Source: Stenogyne calaminthoides
Taxonomy: Eukaryota; Streptophyta; Magnoliopsida; Lamiales; Lamiaceae
Assembly (NCBI GenBank): GCA_037126765.1
Contig: JBBCBC010000017.1
Location: forward strand, 25,349,916-25,413,915
Length of the DNA: 64,000 nucleotides
Reading direction: 5' to 3'
Part shown: positions 1 to 12,011 of the stretch, piece by piece
How the letters are laid out: the number at the start of each line of letters is the position of its first letter
Position numbering within the stretch: the stretch's first letter is position 1
The notes under the pieces: model-generated
The model's database searches: none
What the model was told of the DNA's origin: nothing
Seen by the model: the letters and a program-made list of their open reading frames with translations, nothing else
Made by a program: the position numbers and the translations under genes

Positions 1-528
1 CTTGAATGGCTTATTGGGGTATAAATAGCTTCGAAATCATGGGGAATCGCGTTGGTTAGGTGAAAAACAACGATTGAGATTAATCTCCGATTAATCGGGT
101 ATACGAACCGACGATCTCTGAAAAGTAAGCCGCCAAAACATCCTCATTGGTCATTAATGTAACAGAGCATTAAATGACTGTTGACCTTCTTCGGAATTTA
201 AAATGATCCCGCCCAAAAACATTCCTCAGGTGTTTTGTATTTATTGCGAATGATTACTGAGCTTCACTTAAGCAATAAATGAGTCGCATGAGTCATTACT
301 TCTTCAGACTAATTTCCCTCTATCAGTCTTACTGAGTACTGACCTTGATAAAATGTCAGTATAATACTGAGTACTGAATTGATTCAGTGTGCTACTGAGT
401 ACTGACCTTCAGTAAATCTGAGTTTCCCTGAGACTCAGTTTAGTATTTCCATTTTATCCTGAGCTTCTCAGTAGAATTCTGAGAAAACTTCATGCATCTG
501 AAAATCTTCAATTTTCCAGATTTTTACT
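1..528 (-). other. RE1 spacer between pol and the extra ORF
   Basis: No gene seen. This is the reverse complement of the stretch that follows pol in RE6 (about 44912-45617) and RE7 (about 60446-61052). At about 330-420 it carries the same ACTGAGTACTGACC / CAGTATAATACTGAG repeats, which are short and locally palindromic. It could hold a promoter or processing site for the downstream ORF, but nothing in it proves that. Confidence 0.7.
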
Positions 529-2603
529 CTATACACCTGGTTCTAACATCCCTAATTCAACTGAAAGTTCCTGAAATCTTGATTCCGCCAAAGGTTTAGT
601 CAAGATATCAGCTCTCTGCTTATCAGTATGAATTTTCTCCATCCTTATGTCCTTCTTCTCGACATGATCTCTGATGAAGTGATGTCTGATATCCACATGC
701 TTACATCTGGTGTGCAATACCGGATTTTGTGAAATAGCAATGGCACTATTATTGTCACAAAATATTGGTACTTCATTGGCTACAACTTTATAATCCCTTA
801 ATTGTTGTCTGAGCCAAAGAATCTGAGCACAGCAGCTTCCTGCAGCCATGTATTCAGCTTCAGTAGTACTGGTTGCTACTGAGGTCTGTTTCTTCGAAAA
901 CCAAGATATCAGCTTACTTCCTAGAAATTGACAAGTTCCTGAAGTGGACTTCCTGTCAATTCTGCAACCTCCATAATCAGCATCTGAGTAACCAGTTAAT
1001 TCAAGGTTATCATCAGCTGGATACCATAATCCTCTATTCATTGTGCCCTTAAGATACTTCTGTATCTTTTTGGCAGCCTCCATGTGACTAGTCTTAGGAT
1101 TAGCTTGGTATCTTGCACATATCCCAACAACAAATATTATATCCGGCCTGCTTGCTGTGAGATAGAGCAATGATCCAATGATTCCTCTATAATCAGTTTG
1201 ACTTACTGATTTGCCTTCAGAATCAGGATCCATTTTGTAGTTAGTATTCATGGGAATCCTAACTGCATTGCAATTTTGTACACCATATTTGGCAATCAGA
1301 TCTCTGGTGTACTTTGCCTGGTTGATGAAGATTCATTCCTTTGATTGTTTCACTTGAAGACCTAGAAAGAAATTCATCTCTCCCATCATTGACATCTCAA
1401 ACTTGCCTTTCATCAGTGTTGAAAACTTTTCACACAACTGAAGGTTTGGAGATCCAAAAATGATGTCATCAACATATATCTGAACCAATAAGATATCTTC
1501 CCCATCTTCTATCCTGAATAGAGTTCTATCAACAGTTCCTTTGACAAAACCATGGTCAGTAAGAAACTGAGAAAGAGTATCATACCATGCTCTGGGTGCT
1601 TGTTTGAGACCATACAAAGCTTTTCTGAGCCTGTAAACTTGGTCATTCTGTTTGAAACCAGGAGGTTGTTCCACATAAACCTCTTCTTTAAGCACACCCT
1701 TCAGAAATGCACTTTTCACATCCATTTGATAGACTGTGAACTTTATGTGGGCAGGATATGCAAGAAACAATCTGATGGCTTCTAGTCTTGCAACAGGTGC
1801 AAAGGTTTCATCATAATCCAAGCCTTCTTCTTGGGAATAACCTTGTGCAACTAGCCTTGCCTTGTTTCTCACAATGTTGTTGTTTTCATCTATTTTATTC
1901 TTGAAAACCCACTTGGTTCCAATGACATTGTGCCTTTCTGGTCTATCTACTAGCTCCCATACTTCATTCCTTGAGAATTGATTCAGCTCATCTTGCATAG
2001 CAGTAATCCAATGAGAATCTTGTAGAGCTTCACCAATCTCAGTAGGTTCTTTCTCTGATAGGAAGCAGCAGAATAGTGCACTTTCACCATGGAACCTTCT
2101 TTTTTTAACACCTTCAGTTAGATCACCCACAATCTGACTTGTAGGATGACTATCTAACCATTTCCTTCTTGATGTTGCCCCTTCAGTAATATCCTCAACA
2201 TTTGAAATGTTAAGTTCAGTTAAATCAGTAAACTCAGGGAACAACAGAAAAGGAGAAAGGGAATCATCTTCCTCAGGGGAAATTCTATTCAAAACATTGT
2301 CAGAGACATTTGTTCCCCTTTGGTTGATAGATTCAGAATTTGCCTCAGCTGTGACCACATCTTCATTGGCATCACATACCTGAGTCTGAACTGGTGTCTG
2401 TTCAGATTGGTCACCTTTGGAGTGTTGGTTTTCCTGAGTCTCACCATCCTGAGTTCCATCCTGAACTTCTTTATCTAAGTTTGAGTCACTCCAATCATAG
2501 GATGTGACTGACTTCTTCTTTTCTGGTTCAGTGGATGATTTATCTTTCTGTTTCAGGCTTAATCTGGTGATCCTCTTAGTCAGTTCATCTGCATCATGTT
2601 CCT
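529..2603 (-). pseudogene. RE1 pol, reverse transcriptase and RNase H
   Basis: The reverse transcriptase copies element RNA into DNA and RNase H removes the RNA strand inside the virus-like particle. The frame from about 2603 down to 529 holds an acidic linker, then RT with MDVKSAFLKGVLKEEVYVEQ, the ALYGLKQAPRAWYD block and the catalytic YVDD at 1465-1476, then RNase H with SDADYGGCRIDRKSTSGTC and ATSTTEAEYMA. A TGA at about 1332 separates RT from RNase H where the sister copies read on, and a TAG lies at about 2603 in the linker. It is otherwise well conserved with RE7. It belongs to the polyprotein that continues as PR-INT at 2729-3874. The breaks make it non-functional as it stands. Confidence 0.9.
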
Positions 2604-2728
2604 ATTTCTTCTGAACACAAGTAGATTCATCAAAAACAACATGAGGTGTTTTCTCCACAATAAGAGTCCTATAGTTGTAAACTCTGAAAGCTTTACTGAC
2701 TTCAGAATATCCTAAGAATATTCCTTCA

Positions 2729-3874
2729 TCATCTTATGAAACACTTGCAACCAAACACACGAAAGAAAGAAACAAGAGGCTTCCTTTCATTCCAAAGCTC
2801 ATAGGGTGTTTTGCTTTGACTCTTAGTCAGCATGGATATGTTCTGAGAGTAGCATGCAGTGTTGACAGCTTCAGCCCAAAATCTTTTAGGAATGTCAGCT
2901 TCAGCAATCATTGTCCTTGCAGCTTCTTTCAGAGTCCTGTTCCTTCTTTCAGCAACACCATTTTGATGAGGGGTCCTTGCAGCTGATGTTTCATGTGAAA
3001 TTCCATTCTCTGCACAATAATCAGATATGATATGATTTATAAACTCGGTTCCTTTGTCAGATCTGATTTTGACCACACTCAGATTTTTCTCAATACTGAG
3101 CCTTTTCAGTAACTCTGGCAGTTTTATCTGAGTCTCTTTCTTACTGAGTAAGAATATGACCCAAGTATATCTTGAGTAGTCATCAACTACTACCAATGTA
3201 TATTTCCTGCCATTAGTGCTTACTGGTGTTATAGGACCAAAAAGATCCATATGCAGTAACTGAAGTATTCTTTCAGTAGAAACCTCAACTTTACTTTTAA
3301 ATGATGCTCTTATTTGTTTTCCTTTCTGGCACGCATCACAAATATGTTCCGTACTGAATACTACATTAGGAAACCCTCTCATAAGAGCTAATCTTACAAG
3401 CTTGTTCAGGGTTTTGAAATTTAGGTGATTTATTCTTTTATGCCATAACCAACTGGTATCTGTGGAACTTTTAGCAACTAAACATGTATCTTTAGGAGTT
3501 GAACTCCAATCAGCAAGATACACATTCCCTTTTCTTGTACCAGTCAGTAATACTTTCTGTGATGTATCATCTTTCACAAAACATAAGTTCTTGGAGAACT
3601 CAACATTAAAACCCTTATCACAGAATTGACTAATTGAAAGCAAGTTATGCTTCAATCTAGATACATATGAAACACCATGGATATGAACTGAGTCGATTTC
3701 CAAAGTTCCATATCCTTCAGTCTGTCCCTTGGAGTTATCTCCAAAAGTGATCTGTGGGCCTCTTTGTTCAACATAGTCACTGAGTATCTTCTTGTATCCT
3801 GTCATATGTCTTGAACATCCACTGTCAAGATACCATATATCAGGAGCTTTTTCATCTCTGCTCATCAGTGCCAT
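2729..3874 (-). pseudogene. RE1 pol, aspartic protease and integrase
   Basis: The protease carries the retropepsin-like active site in WYLDSGCSRHMTG, 16 residues into this reading frame. Integrase follows with an HHCC zinc site (LWHKRINHLNF ... CDACQKGKQ) and the D,D35E triad: D in LLHMDLFGP, D in IRSDKGTEF and E in NGVAERRNRTLKE, all present. The frame ends near FGCKCFIR because about 45 bp present in RE7 (around 63260-63310) are missing here at about 2730, which shifts the rest of pol. Upstream the frame is open to a TGA at 3924-3926 that separates gag from pol in frame. The catalytic residues are intact, but expression of RT from this copy would fail. Confidence 0.88.
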
Positions 3875-5400
3875 GTGATCTTTAGTCAGTTCAGTGCCCT
3901 TGTTTTCCTCCTGAAAAACAGATCAATTCTTAGGTACCCAGTTTGTGTAGGGTCCTACAAGGTTAGGTGTACCTTTTGGAATCCAAATCTGCCTGACAAC
4001 TCTAATCACTTTAGAGTGGCTAATTTGTCTTCCATAAACATCAACATATACATCCACTACTCTGGGTGCCTTAGCAGTTTTCTGTATATGTGTGCTAGCT
4101 TTAGCATGAACATGGGCTTTTGAATTCTTCTTTGGTTCAGCCTTCTTGGATGCTTAGGCTTTTGTGCAGTAAAGTCTAAATCTTTGATGACTTCGGGTTC
4201 AGTAACCTTTACCCTTAGGCAAGTGGGGTTCGGGTTGCTGTCATCTTTAATCTGGGTCTTTCGAAGATCTTGAGGACTTGGTCTCTTCATTGAGAATGTC
4301 TCTGGCTTGAGTGTTTCTTATCGAGGATTCCTCGATGGTTCAAAGTGGAGCCTTTTCAGGGTTTGCATTCTTAGCCGAGGCTTTGAAGTACTTGTGTGAA
4401 ACTTTCCAATCGACCGCTTTCGGGGTTTTCTAGCCTTCACCGAGGTTTGGGCTTTCTAACCCGATCATTCAGTTTTTTGAGACCATAGGTCCTTTTCCCT
4501 TGTCTACAACCTTGGGGCGTGATTTATGAAGTGTAGGTGCCATGGTTTTTACAAAGATTGTCTTCTTGCTAATTGATGCAAAGATTTAGATGACCTTGTG
4601 AGGTTCCCCTGGAATAAATCCCAATCCAATTTTTATAGTCACAGATATCCGGTAACTCTGAATTTCATCTATTACATTAGATGCATTATTCAATAGAGTT
4701 AACTTCTTCATGCACTATCCTCACATTCTGTAGAGTTTTATGCTTCTCGGAGAGGTCATTGAACTTCGATTCGATTAGTCAATCTCTTGATGGATTTCTC
4801 TAGCTTTTCGCTATTAGGGACATTATCAACTTCTCTTTCTCGAGAGTTGTACTTTCGTAACATCCAGTTCATCAAGAGCTCCCATTAATTGAGAAGTGAT
4901 TTCAATATTGCTAGAGTCTTTCCATTTTAGATTTTTCTTTCACTTTTCGAGTTCCTTATTCGCTCTTGAGTTCTATTTAGCGATCCTTGCAAAACAAAGA
5001 TAGTCCTTCATCGATTCTCAAAAGATTCCATCAGTCAAAATGACTATTTTTTTAGTGGAACTTGAAAACTCTTGTGCTAGTGTAGGAAATAACAACAAAA
5101 AGAAGAAGAGTTTACCTCCTCAATGGCCATCGACCGAGATGTCATCACTTTCACCGTTCCCGAGAATATCTCATCTCAAGAGCTAGATCCTTACTCGAGT
5201 GTTCTTCTTCGCAACCAACCATGGCCTTTTTTGCTTGAGAACTTCGGTCTCTTTTTAGCTTGCCTTTCTCTTCTCTCCTTAGCACTCAAATCTGGACAAT
5301 CATCTTGGGAAGTGACCTTTCTTCGGCAATTATAGCATCTGTTGGTATCATCATCCTGATCATTTTCTTCTTTGGACTTGGAGTCTTTCCTCTTGGATGA
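3875..5400 (-). pseudogene. RE1 gag C-terminal half, strongly decayed
   Basis: Corresponds to the coiled-coil and proline/lysine-rich linker of gag in RE4 (21561-22861) and RE6 (40342-41547). The last part before pol is readable (VDVYGRQISHSKV, then TNWVPKN and the TGA at 3924-3926). From about 4180 to 5380 the alignment persists only at DNA level: CTGA and TCAG motifs of the sisters are replaced by CGA, TCGA or TCG, and small indels break every frame. The CCHC zinc knuckle at about 5290-5340 keeps its first CYNC, but the following Gly-His is lost. RNA binding by this gag would be impaired. Confidence 0.75.
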
Positions 5401-5414
5401 AGATCCTTCAGCTT

Positions 5415-6259
5415 TCAGGTCCTTCTTCTTCTCAGTTGATCTGTCCTCAGGTTTCTTCTGGTACCTGTAATAGCTTTTGTATTTTCCTCAAGCTCATCCT
5501 GATGTTTGGCATGGGGGTTCTCAGACTCTCTAGTTTTACAGGTTTTATCTTTGGCTTTTAAAGCCACATTTTTACTCGATGAAGAATCATCTTTGCTGTC
5601 AGCCTTTTTGGATTTCTTATCAATTACAAATTCATATGCCTTCAGCTCAGAGAAGACTTGTTGGTAGGGCATTGAATTAATGTTCTTGGTGTTTTCAATC
5701 ACCACTGCATGAATATCCCATTTCTTAGAAAGACCTCTAAGAATTTTCAATGCTACTTGTCTTTGTGGATATTTCTTTCCAAGTGCATTTAGATCATTCA
5801 TGATGCTAGTGAATCTGACTTCCAATTTGTCTATTGATTCACCATCATCCATTTCAAAACTATCAAACTTTCCAATTGCCACTGAAAGTTTGTTTTTTTT
5901 ATATGATCTGTGCCTTGGCACATTACAGCTAGTGTATCCCAAATCTCTTTAGCAGTATTAGAGATCATTCCCATCACACCATCATCAATTGTACTGTATA
6001 GTGTGTCTTTTGCAATATAGTCTAGATTGACTAACTTTCTCTCCCCAGGAGTCAGTTGGTCATCAGACTTAGGAAATTCTGCTTTAGGATCGATTCTCTC
6101 ATCTTCTGTTCCTCTGGGATTAACCACAGTAAATTGGAATGGTCCTTGAGAGACCACTCTCCACATACGCTCATGTTTGGAATACAGATGAGCCTGCATT
6201 CTCAGTCTCCAAAGATCATAGTTCTCCACTGAGAACATGGGAAGTTTTTTAGAAGACAT
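5415..6259 (-). pseudogene. RE1 gag N-terminal half (capsid-like)
   Basis: Copia-type gag that would assemble the particle. It starts at the ATG of MSSKKLPMFSVENYDLWRLR, the same start as in RE4 (23977) and RE6 (39150), 119 bp inside the PBS. The region covers the conserved helical domain (LVNLDYIAKDTLY, CQGTDHIK, FDSFEM, LKILRGLSKKWDIHAVVIEN). A frameshift in an A/T run near 5890-5900 (GTDHIKK / NKLSVAIGKF) splits it into two frames, and a further change near 5470 breaks it before the zinc knuckle. The alternative of two genes is excluded by the continuous RE4 homologue. Confidence 0.88.
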
Positions 6260-6377
6260 TTTTATCTGATCTTTTGAAAAGAAAAAATTTCAGCAAATAA
6301 GATCAGTTCAGATACACCACAAGTATTTTTGAAAATAAAATTTTGGTCAACACAGCAGGTGGCCAAGTTGAACCACT

Positions 6378-6389
6378 GCTCTGATACCA
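6378..6389 (-). other. RE1 primer binding site
   Basis: Reverse complement reads TGGTATCAGAGC, matching the 3' end of plant initiator methionine tRNA. It lies 2 nt inside the LTR boundary, the same spacing as in RE6 and RE4. Confidence 0.95.
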
Positions 6390-6391
6390 CT

Positions 6392-8438
6392 TGTTGGTCC
6401 CGGGTGCAAACGAGTCTCACACGTGTATGGGGGGGGAATACACGTGTTCAGTGTTTTTAAAACTTTTTCTTACAGAGGTCAGCTTGGGTAAGATAATCCT
6501 GAAGATTAGGTTCGAGAAGCCTGATTGCTCTCGAGTCAAAGTCTCTTCGAGACAAAGATCCCGAAATTTTGCTTTCAGATACCTCGATAATCCCAACCGA
6601 GTCCTCGAGTGTCGAGATCTCCCGAGTTGCTTGGATCGATAACTAACTTCTTCAATCCTCGGAAGAGAGTTCATTTGGTAACTATCTGTTCTAGCTACTT
6701 TCGATCGTCTTGAATGGTTGGCCCTTTAGTTTATACTCGTTTTAAGCATTCTTTAAAAACCTTCCCTTTATGAATTAGTGATTAAGGCGTGATTCAATTA
6801 CATGCAACTTCAAATTGATTCCAACTGAATATCGATGAAAAGTATGCTTTCAAAAACAAGTCAATTCAATGAAAGCATACGATAAGGAAAGCAATAAAGA
6901 ACACAAAGAATTATAGTGGTTCGAGAGACTCAAGCTCCTACATCCACTCTCTCTGATCCTCAGAGAAATTCACTATCAACTTCTGAGCTTTCCGACTACC
7001 TCGCGTAGTTTACTTACTCAACTCGGCCCTGAGTTTTCTGACTACTCCACGTAGTTTACTTACTCAACCCGACCTTGAGCTTTCTGACTACCTCCGTAGT
7101 TTACTTACTCAAACACAAACAAGCTTTCAGACTACCCCTGTAGCTTACTAACTTCTCCTCTAGAGTTTTCTGACTACTCCGCGTAGTTTACTAACTCTTT
7201 ACAACTCTTTCTCACCAACAAACACACTCCAACTACCTTCTCAAGGGTTTTGGGGTTTCTTGGTTGGTTTCCAACTAGGATGAGATATCCTTTACAATGA
7301 AGCACAATGCAAAGGGGTTAGGATATCTCGACTAAGCTTTGGATAAATCTTATCAAGCTAGGCTTAGTATAGTGAGCTCTCTTCAATATAAAAGCACTTG
7401 GGAAATTCTAGGTTTTTCGAGTGCTTTAACTTTTGCAAGAATAAGTTTGAGCTCTTGAGTTGCGTATAAATTTCCCGTAACCTTACAATGTAGAGGGTCA
7501 CCAGTATTTATAGGCATGCACCAAGGTCACTCTTGAAAACTATCCGTTGGAGAGACAGCATCGTGAGTTCCCTCTTATGGTGTGTGAGAAACGACTATTT
7601 TTAGGGTTTGAAACTCCCTAACACGTTTTAGGCAATAGCCTTTCATGTAGCCGGTTTTCACTTTTTGCAGTCTGGAACTTTTGTACATCTGACATCTTTT
7701 TCAGCGACCTGTCACTGTCAGTGTCAGTATGGTACAGTGTTGTCTTCCTCTTTTTGACTTTTGTCTCCAGTTAAAGGTAGACACCTTCAACGGCTCTTTT
7801 TGGTTACAAACTCTGAGTTTGATATAACCTTAACAACACTTCTGACTTAGGTCCTTTTGTCTGCATTTGAATGTCTTGGCAATATCTAACTTTCTAAGGA
7901 ATCGCGTTTTTCTCAGTATTGCATCCTTCAGATAGATATATTCAGTGCTTCGGAACATTCAAGTTCATACTGAGCATTCAATACCTTACTGAGTCTTTAG
8001 TAATTACTGTGCTTTCAGTATTCTTGATCTTCAATCTCAGTCTTCAGCCTTGCGTCTTCAGAGTCTTCTGAGTCTTCAGGGTCTTCTGAGTCTTCAGGAT
8101 CTTCTGAGTCTACTGACTAATATACTGAATCTTCGTGCTGAGTCTTCAGTTCCTCAGTTTCCTACTGAGTCCTCAGTATCTCAGTTTCACACTGAGTCTT
8201 CAGAACCTTCAGTTTCATACTGAAACTTCAGTTTCTTTAGAAACATAATGAGTTCTTCAGAGTCTTCAGAACCTATTCTGAACTATATCTACTGACTATA
8301 CATTTTGCAGATAACATCCTGAATACTCTAAAACTGAATCCTGACTCAACTATCAAGATCATTCTGAACATGTCATACTTAGGGGTTTTGGGATCTTAAT
8401 CAAAATCATATATCTTTTATTAAATTCATCTCCCAACA
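6392..8438 (-). repeat. RE1 5' LTR
   Basis: A 2,047-bp LTR bounded by TGTTGG (left) and CCAACA (right), read as the reverse complement of the family LTR. A TATA box (TATAAATA on the minus strand) lies at 7505-7512, followed by a stretch matching the transcribed region of RE6. A CTGA/TCAG-rich minisatellite fills about 8030-8280. At about 6480-6720 many CTGAG motifs of the sister LTRs appear as TCGAG or CGAG (see findings). Confidence 0.92.
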
Positions 8439-8440
8439 GT

Positions 8441-10198
8441 AAGTATCGTAGATTTTACAGGGATTATCAAAACAGCAGAGGAAGAGATAGGAGGCAAGCT
8501 GACAGATCTCCAGAAAGGACCAGATCTGATGATCGAAGAGATGATCGTAGAGAAGATCGCAGAGAGAATAATAAAAGAGATGATCGATCTGATGAAAGGA
8601 AAGACAACAGATCAGAAAGGAGAAACTCAGACTAAAATCAGACAGGTAAGTCACCTGACAGATTCTACAGACGAAATGACTCACCTGGCAGAAGGAGTTC
8701 CATGGAGCGTGGAGCGTGTTTCAACTGTGAGAAACCAGGTCATTACAGAGCAGATTGCCCAGACCTGACACCGAAAGAAAGAGAAGAGAAGAGGAACAGA
8801 AGAGAGCAACGCTATAGAGACAGGAAAGCCATGGTTGCTTATACATCTGGAATTGATGATTCTTACCTGCCTTCTGAGGATTCAGGCTACTCATCTGTAG
8901 AAGACTTCTGCCTGATAAGTAATGCTGATAATTTCTACCACTACGATGATCTGGTATTCTTTTCTGATGATGAAATCTATCTGATGGCAAAAGAAGAAGA
9001 CCAAACTGAGGTAACATCTAAACCTTCTATGATTTCAGTTTCCACACCAGCTATAATTAGCACACCTGCTGGAGAGATTGATTTGCAGCTCTATTCTGAG
9101 CAATTGCTTGATGAACTCTCTACTGCAGTAGACACTTATACAATATTGGAAGCCGAAAACGATAAGCTAAGATTTGAAAATACTCAGCTTGTTAAGGAAA
9201 ATACTGTCAGTAAAGCAACTGAACTAAAATCGGCTGAAGCTGCTCAGAAGATAACTGAAGAACTGAAAGTTCTGAAAGTTAATTCTTCTGATCAGGAGAA
9301 GCAGATTAAGGAACAACTAGCTATCAATAAACAGTAAGCTGATGATTCTATAATCCTACAAGCCAAGATTGATGAACTCTTCTGACTACATGAGAGTCTG
9401 AAATTAACTGAGGATAGTTTACGTAAGAAAATACAGGTTTTTACGAAATCTTCTAAAACCGTTCAGGATATGAACAACTATTTTCGTACGACAACTAATA
9501 AGAAGGGAATTTGGTATGAAAACCCTTCTACATCCTCAAAAGCCCCATTTGATTCACTTCAAAAAGGTGTAATCAAACGAGTTTCTGATATAGATACACA
9601 TAAAGAAAAATATGTATCTGATAAGGGAAAGAGACCTGCTGAACAAGTAAGGCAAGTGCCCAATCAAAAAGGGAACATAAATGGACCCCAACTGATCAAG
9701 CATCAGCCGAGAAATCTATAGAAGAACCCAGTTCTTCTGAAGAGACCTCAACCTGATCAGCAGATTAAGTATCAGAAAAGACAACCTCTCAGGGGGAAAT
9801 CTAATCTGAAACCTAATCAGGGTCAGCTGCCTAACAAGCAAGCTAAAGGTAAACTGCTAAGACCATCTATGCCAAAAAGATATGAATCTTTTAATGGTAG
9901 CAGTCGTACCTACCCTTACAATCAGAAACCTAGGGCTGCTGCACCTGAGCCCCACTGGGTTAAAAGAAGACAAACAACAAGGAAAAATTCCAAGTCTTCT
10001 GATTCACCCAAGGCTCGCACAAATAATCATACTGATCAGAATGCATATGAAGAGATGTATGATTATGTAGATGTTTATGGGAGACAAATCAGGCCTTCTG
10101 ATCTATCTGATTACAAGAGAAGTGCCCTGTTTGTATGGATCCCTAAAACCAACTCTAACCCCTCAGGACCCAATCCAAAAGGGGTACCTAAAGCCTGA
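8441..10198 (+). pseudogene. RE2 gag, C-terminal two thirds
   Basis: One frame runs from 8441 to the TGA at 10196-10198 with in-frame stops at 8633 (TAA), 9335 (TAA), about 9383 (TGA) and 9719 (TAG). It holds an Arg/Asp-rich basic stretch, an intact CCHC knuckle (CFNCEKPGHYRADC, 8717-8758), a charged coiled-coil segment at about 9060-9430, and a Pro/Lys/Gln-rich tail with the family motif VDVYGRQ before a TGA that ends gag. The Gag N-terminus is not in the window because RE1 inserted at 8438/8439. The knuckle binds element RNA in this family. The stops make it non-functional. Confidence 0.85.
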
Positions 10199-10314
10199 TT
10201 TGATTGCAGGTTCGCGTGGGTTTGGCCAACAAGGGAGGTGAACAAGCAACTATCTGGCACATCGGTAGTGGATGCTCAAGGCACATGACTGGAAGCAAAC
10301 ATCTCCTTAGCTCT
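10199..10314 (+). pseudogene. RE2 protease, 5' part, cut by RE3
   Basis: After the gag stop, the pol frame resumes at TTGCAG (10204) and reaches the aspartic protease active-site block, here IGSGCSRHMTG, where the other elements have LDSG. The catalytic Asp is replaced by Gly (GGT at about 10264-10266), so the protease was dead independently of the insertion. RE3 interrupts it in SKHLLSS at 10314/10315. Confidence 0.82.
10310..10314 (+). other. RE3 target site duplication, left copy
   Basis: GCTCT, repeated exactly at 14164-14168. Removing RE3 and one copy rejoins the protease region of RE2. Confidence 0.93.
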
Positions 10315-12011
10315 TGTTGGGATATTTTAATTTTGATGAATTATGCCAAAACATTATTAACTTGTGTTATTCAAGCTATTTTACAGATAACAAGTTAAGG
10401 GGGAACGAGAGAACAAATTGAGGGGGAACTCACGAAATCAGAAGAAGATGATCGAGATCAGACGAGGCTACAGATGAGACTGATCGAGATCAGATGAGTT
10501 AGATGAGTTTCGGAGTTAATTGATGAGCTGTGCAAATCAAATGTGAAGAAAAGCTAAAGCCAGCAAATCAGAAGAGAAGGTTGCAGATCGGAAGATGAGC
10601 AGATGAGACTGATCAAGATCAGACGTGATCGAGATCAGATATGAAGAAGAGCAGATGAGACTGATCGAGATCAGACGTGATTGAGATCAGATATGATAAC
10701 GTGATATGCTAACCTGATGTACTGACCTGATGCTATCCTGAAGTGTTGATCTGAAGAAGTGTTTATCTGATCAGTTGAGCTAATCAGATAAGGCAAAGAA
10801 GAAATCAGATAGCCTGAGTCAATATGACCTAAGGGTCGATGTGTACGAATTCAAGAAGAATCAACTTCGGTATGCTCGAAAGTGTCGAGATACCCGATCG
10901 ACAAGATCCGCCATGAGAGAAGTCTGCTAAATCAAGGAACCTGAAGGCTCAGATAACCTGAAGGCTCAGATAACCTGAAACCTCAGATAACCTGAAGGTT
11001 CAAATAGCTCAGATAAAACTAAAGGCTCAGATAGCTCAGATAACCTGAAGGATCAGATAGCTCATATAACCTAAAGGCTCAGACAAACTGAAGGCTCAAT
11101 TAGAACTGAAGATCCTGAGACTCAGAAGAAACTGAAGAATATAGCCGTTAGATTATTCAAATTTGAAGTGGACCAATGAGAGGAAAGACGACAAGATCGA
11201 AAAGTCGCAAAAAAGCTACAGCGTAGTATGGATTTGAATGTGATTCTCTCCAACGGTAGCATTCAAATCCACACTATAAATACAAGTTCTTCCTTCATTA
11301 TCAAATGTGGAAGTGTGGAGAATGTGGCAGACAATGCTACATAGCTAAGAAGCCAAATCATCTAGCATTCCCACCATAGAACACAGAGCAAGAAATACAC
11401 GCATATATTCAAAAGAGTGTTCTACCTTAGATCTAAGCACAAATGCCATATCCTAAGCTTAGAGAGATTTTCCCATCCTTAGCATTGAGGCTAAACAAAT
11501 GTAAGGGAAAATCTCAACCTAGTTGGAAACCAAACAAATCTTTACCCAAACCCAAAAGTTAGGTTAAGTTTGTTTTACCGCAAGATTTCAGACTAGGGAT
11601 TCTAGTTTCTGATTTCTGGACTCGATTGAGTGTGAACTCGGTAAATATCTATAGGCAATCCCGTGAGGGTGATAAGTCCCGTTTGAGTGTGAACTCGGTA
11701 AACATCTGTTGGGTGTTGGACTAACACGTTAAACTAAGTCCAATCGGTTAAGTTGGTTAAGTAGGTGCCCCGAAAGGGAAGAGTGGATGTAGGACAGGTT
11801 TCGTCCGAACCACTATAAAATCGTGTGTTCTTTACTGCTTTATGTTTATACTTGTCATATGCATTTGAATATAAGCAAAACAACACACATTGGTTTAAAA
11901 GCGAAAAATTAGAATCACTCTTCCCTCACCCCTGTTTTATATGCATCACATCACATGTTTGCTTCCGCACGCGCAAAATGGGTTTTTCGACACTAAAAAT
12001 CGGGACCATCA
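10315..12011 (+). repeat. RE3 5' LTR
   Basis: 1,697-bp LTR, TGTTGG...ACCATCA. It contains repeated TGATCGAGATCAGA-type units (about 10440-10690), a roughly 17-bp minisatellite of the type CTGAAGGCTCAGATAAC (about 10940-11110) and a TATA box (TATAAATA, 11275-11282). Confidence 0.92.
11275..11282 (+). promoter_or_regulatory. RE3 5' LTR TATA box
   Basis: TATAAATA, conserved in the 3' LTR at 13436-13443 and similarly placed in RE6 (37967-37974). The transcript of RE3 would start shortly downstream. Confidence 0.65.

Larger units (their letters stand above)
1..8438 (-). mobile_element. RE1: Sirevirus-type Ty1/copia retrotransposon, 3' part outside window
   Basis: Minus-strand copia element read from its 5' LTR (6392-8438) leftwards through PBS, gag, protease, integrase, RT and RNase H. 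The order PR-INT-RT-RH is that of Ty1/copia. The RT signature YVDDIIFGSPN, the integrase and the gag closely match RE4, RE6 and RE7 in this window, so all four are one family. The region after pol (1-528) matches the spacer that leads to the extra ORF in RE6 and RE7, so that ORF and the 3' LTR should lie to the left of the window. The right LTR end abuts RE2 gag sequence, so RE1 inserted into RE2; the presumed target duplication on the right is gtaag (8439-8443). Confidence 0.93.
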
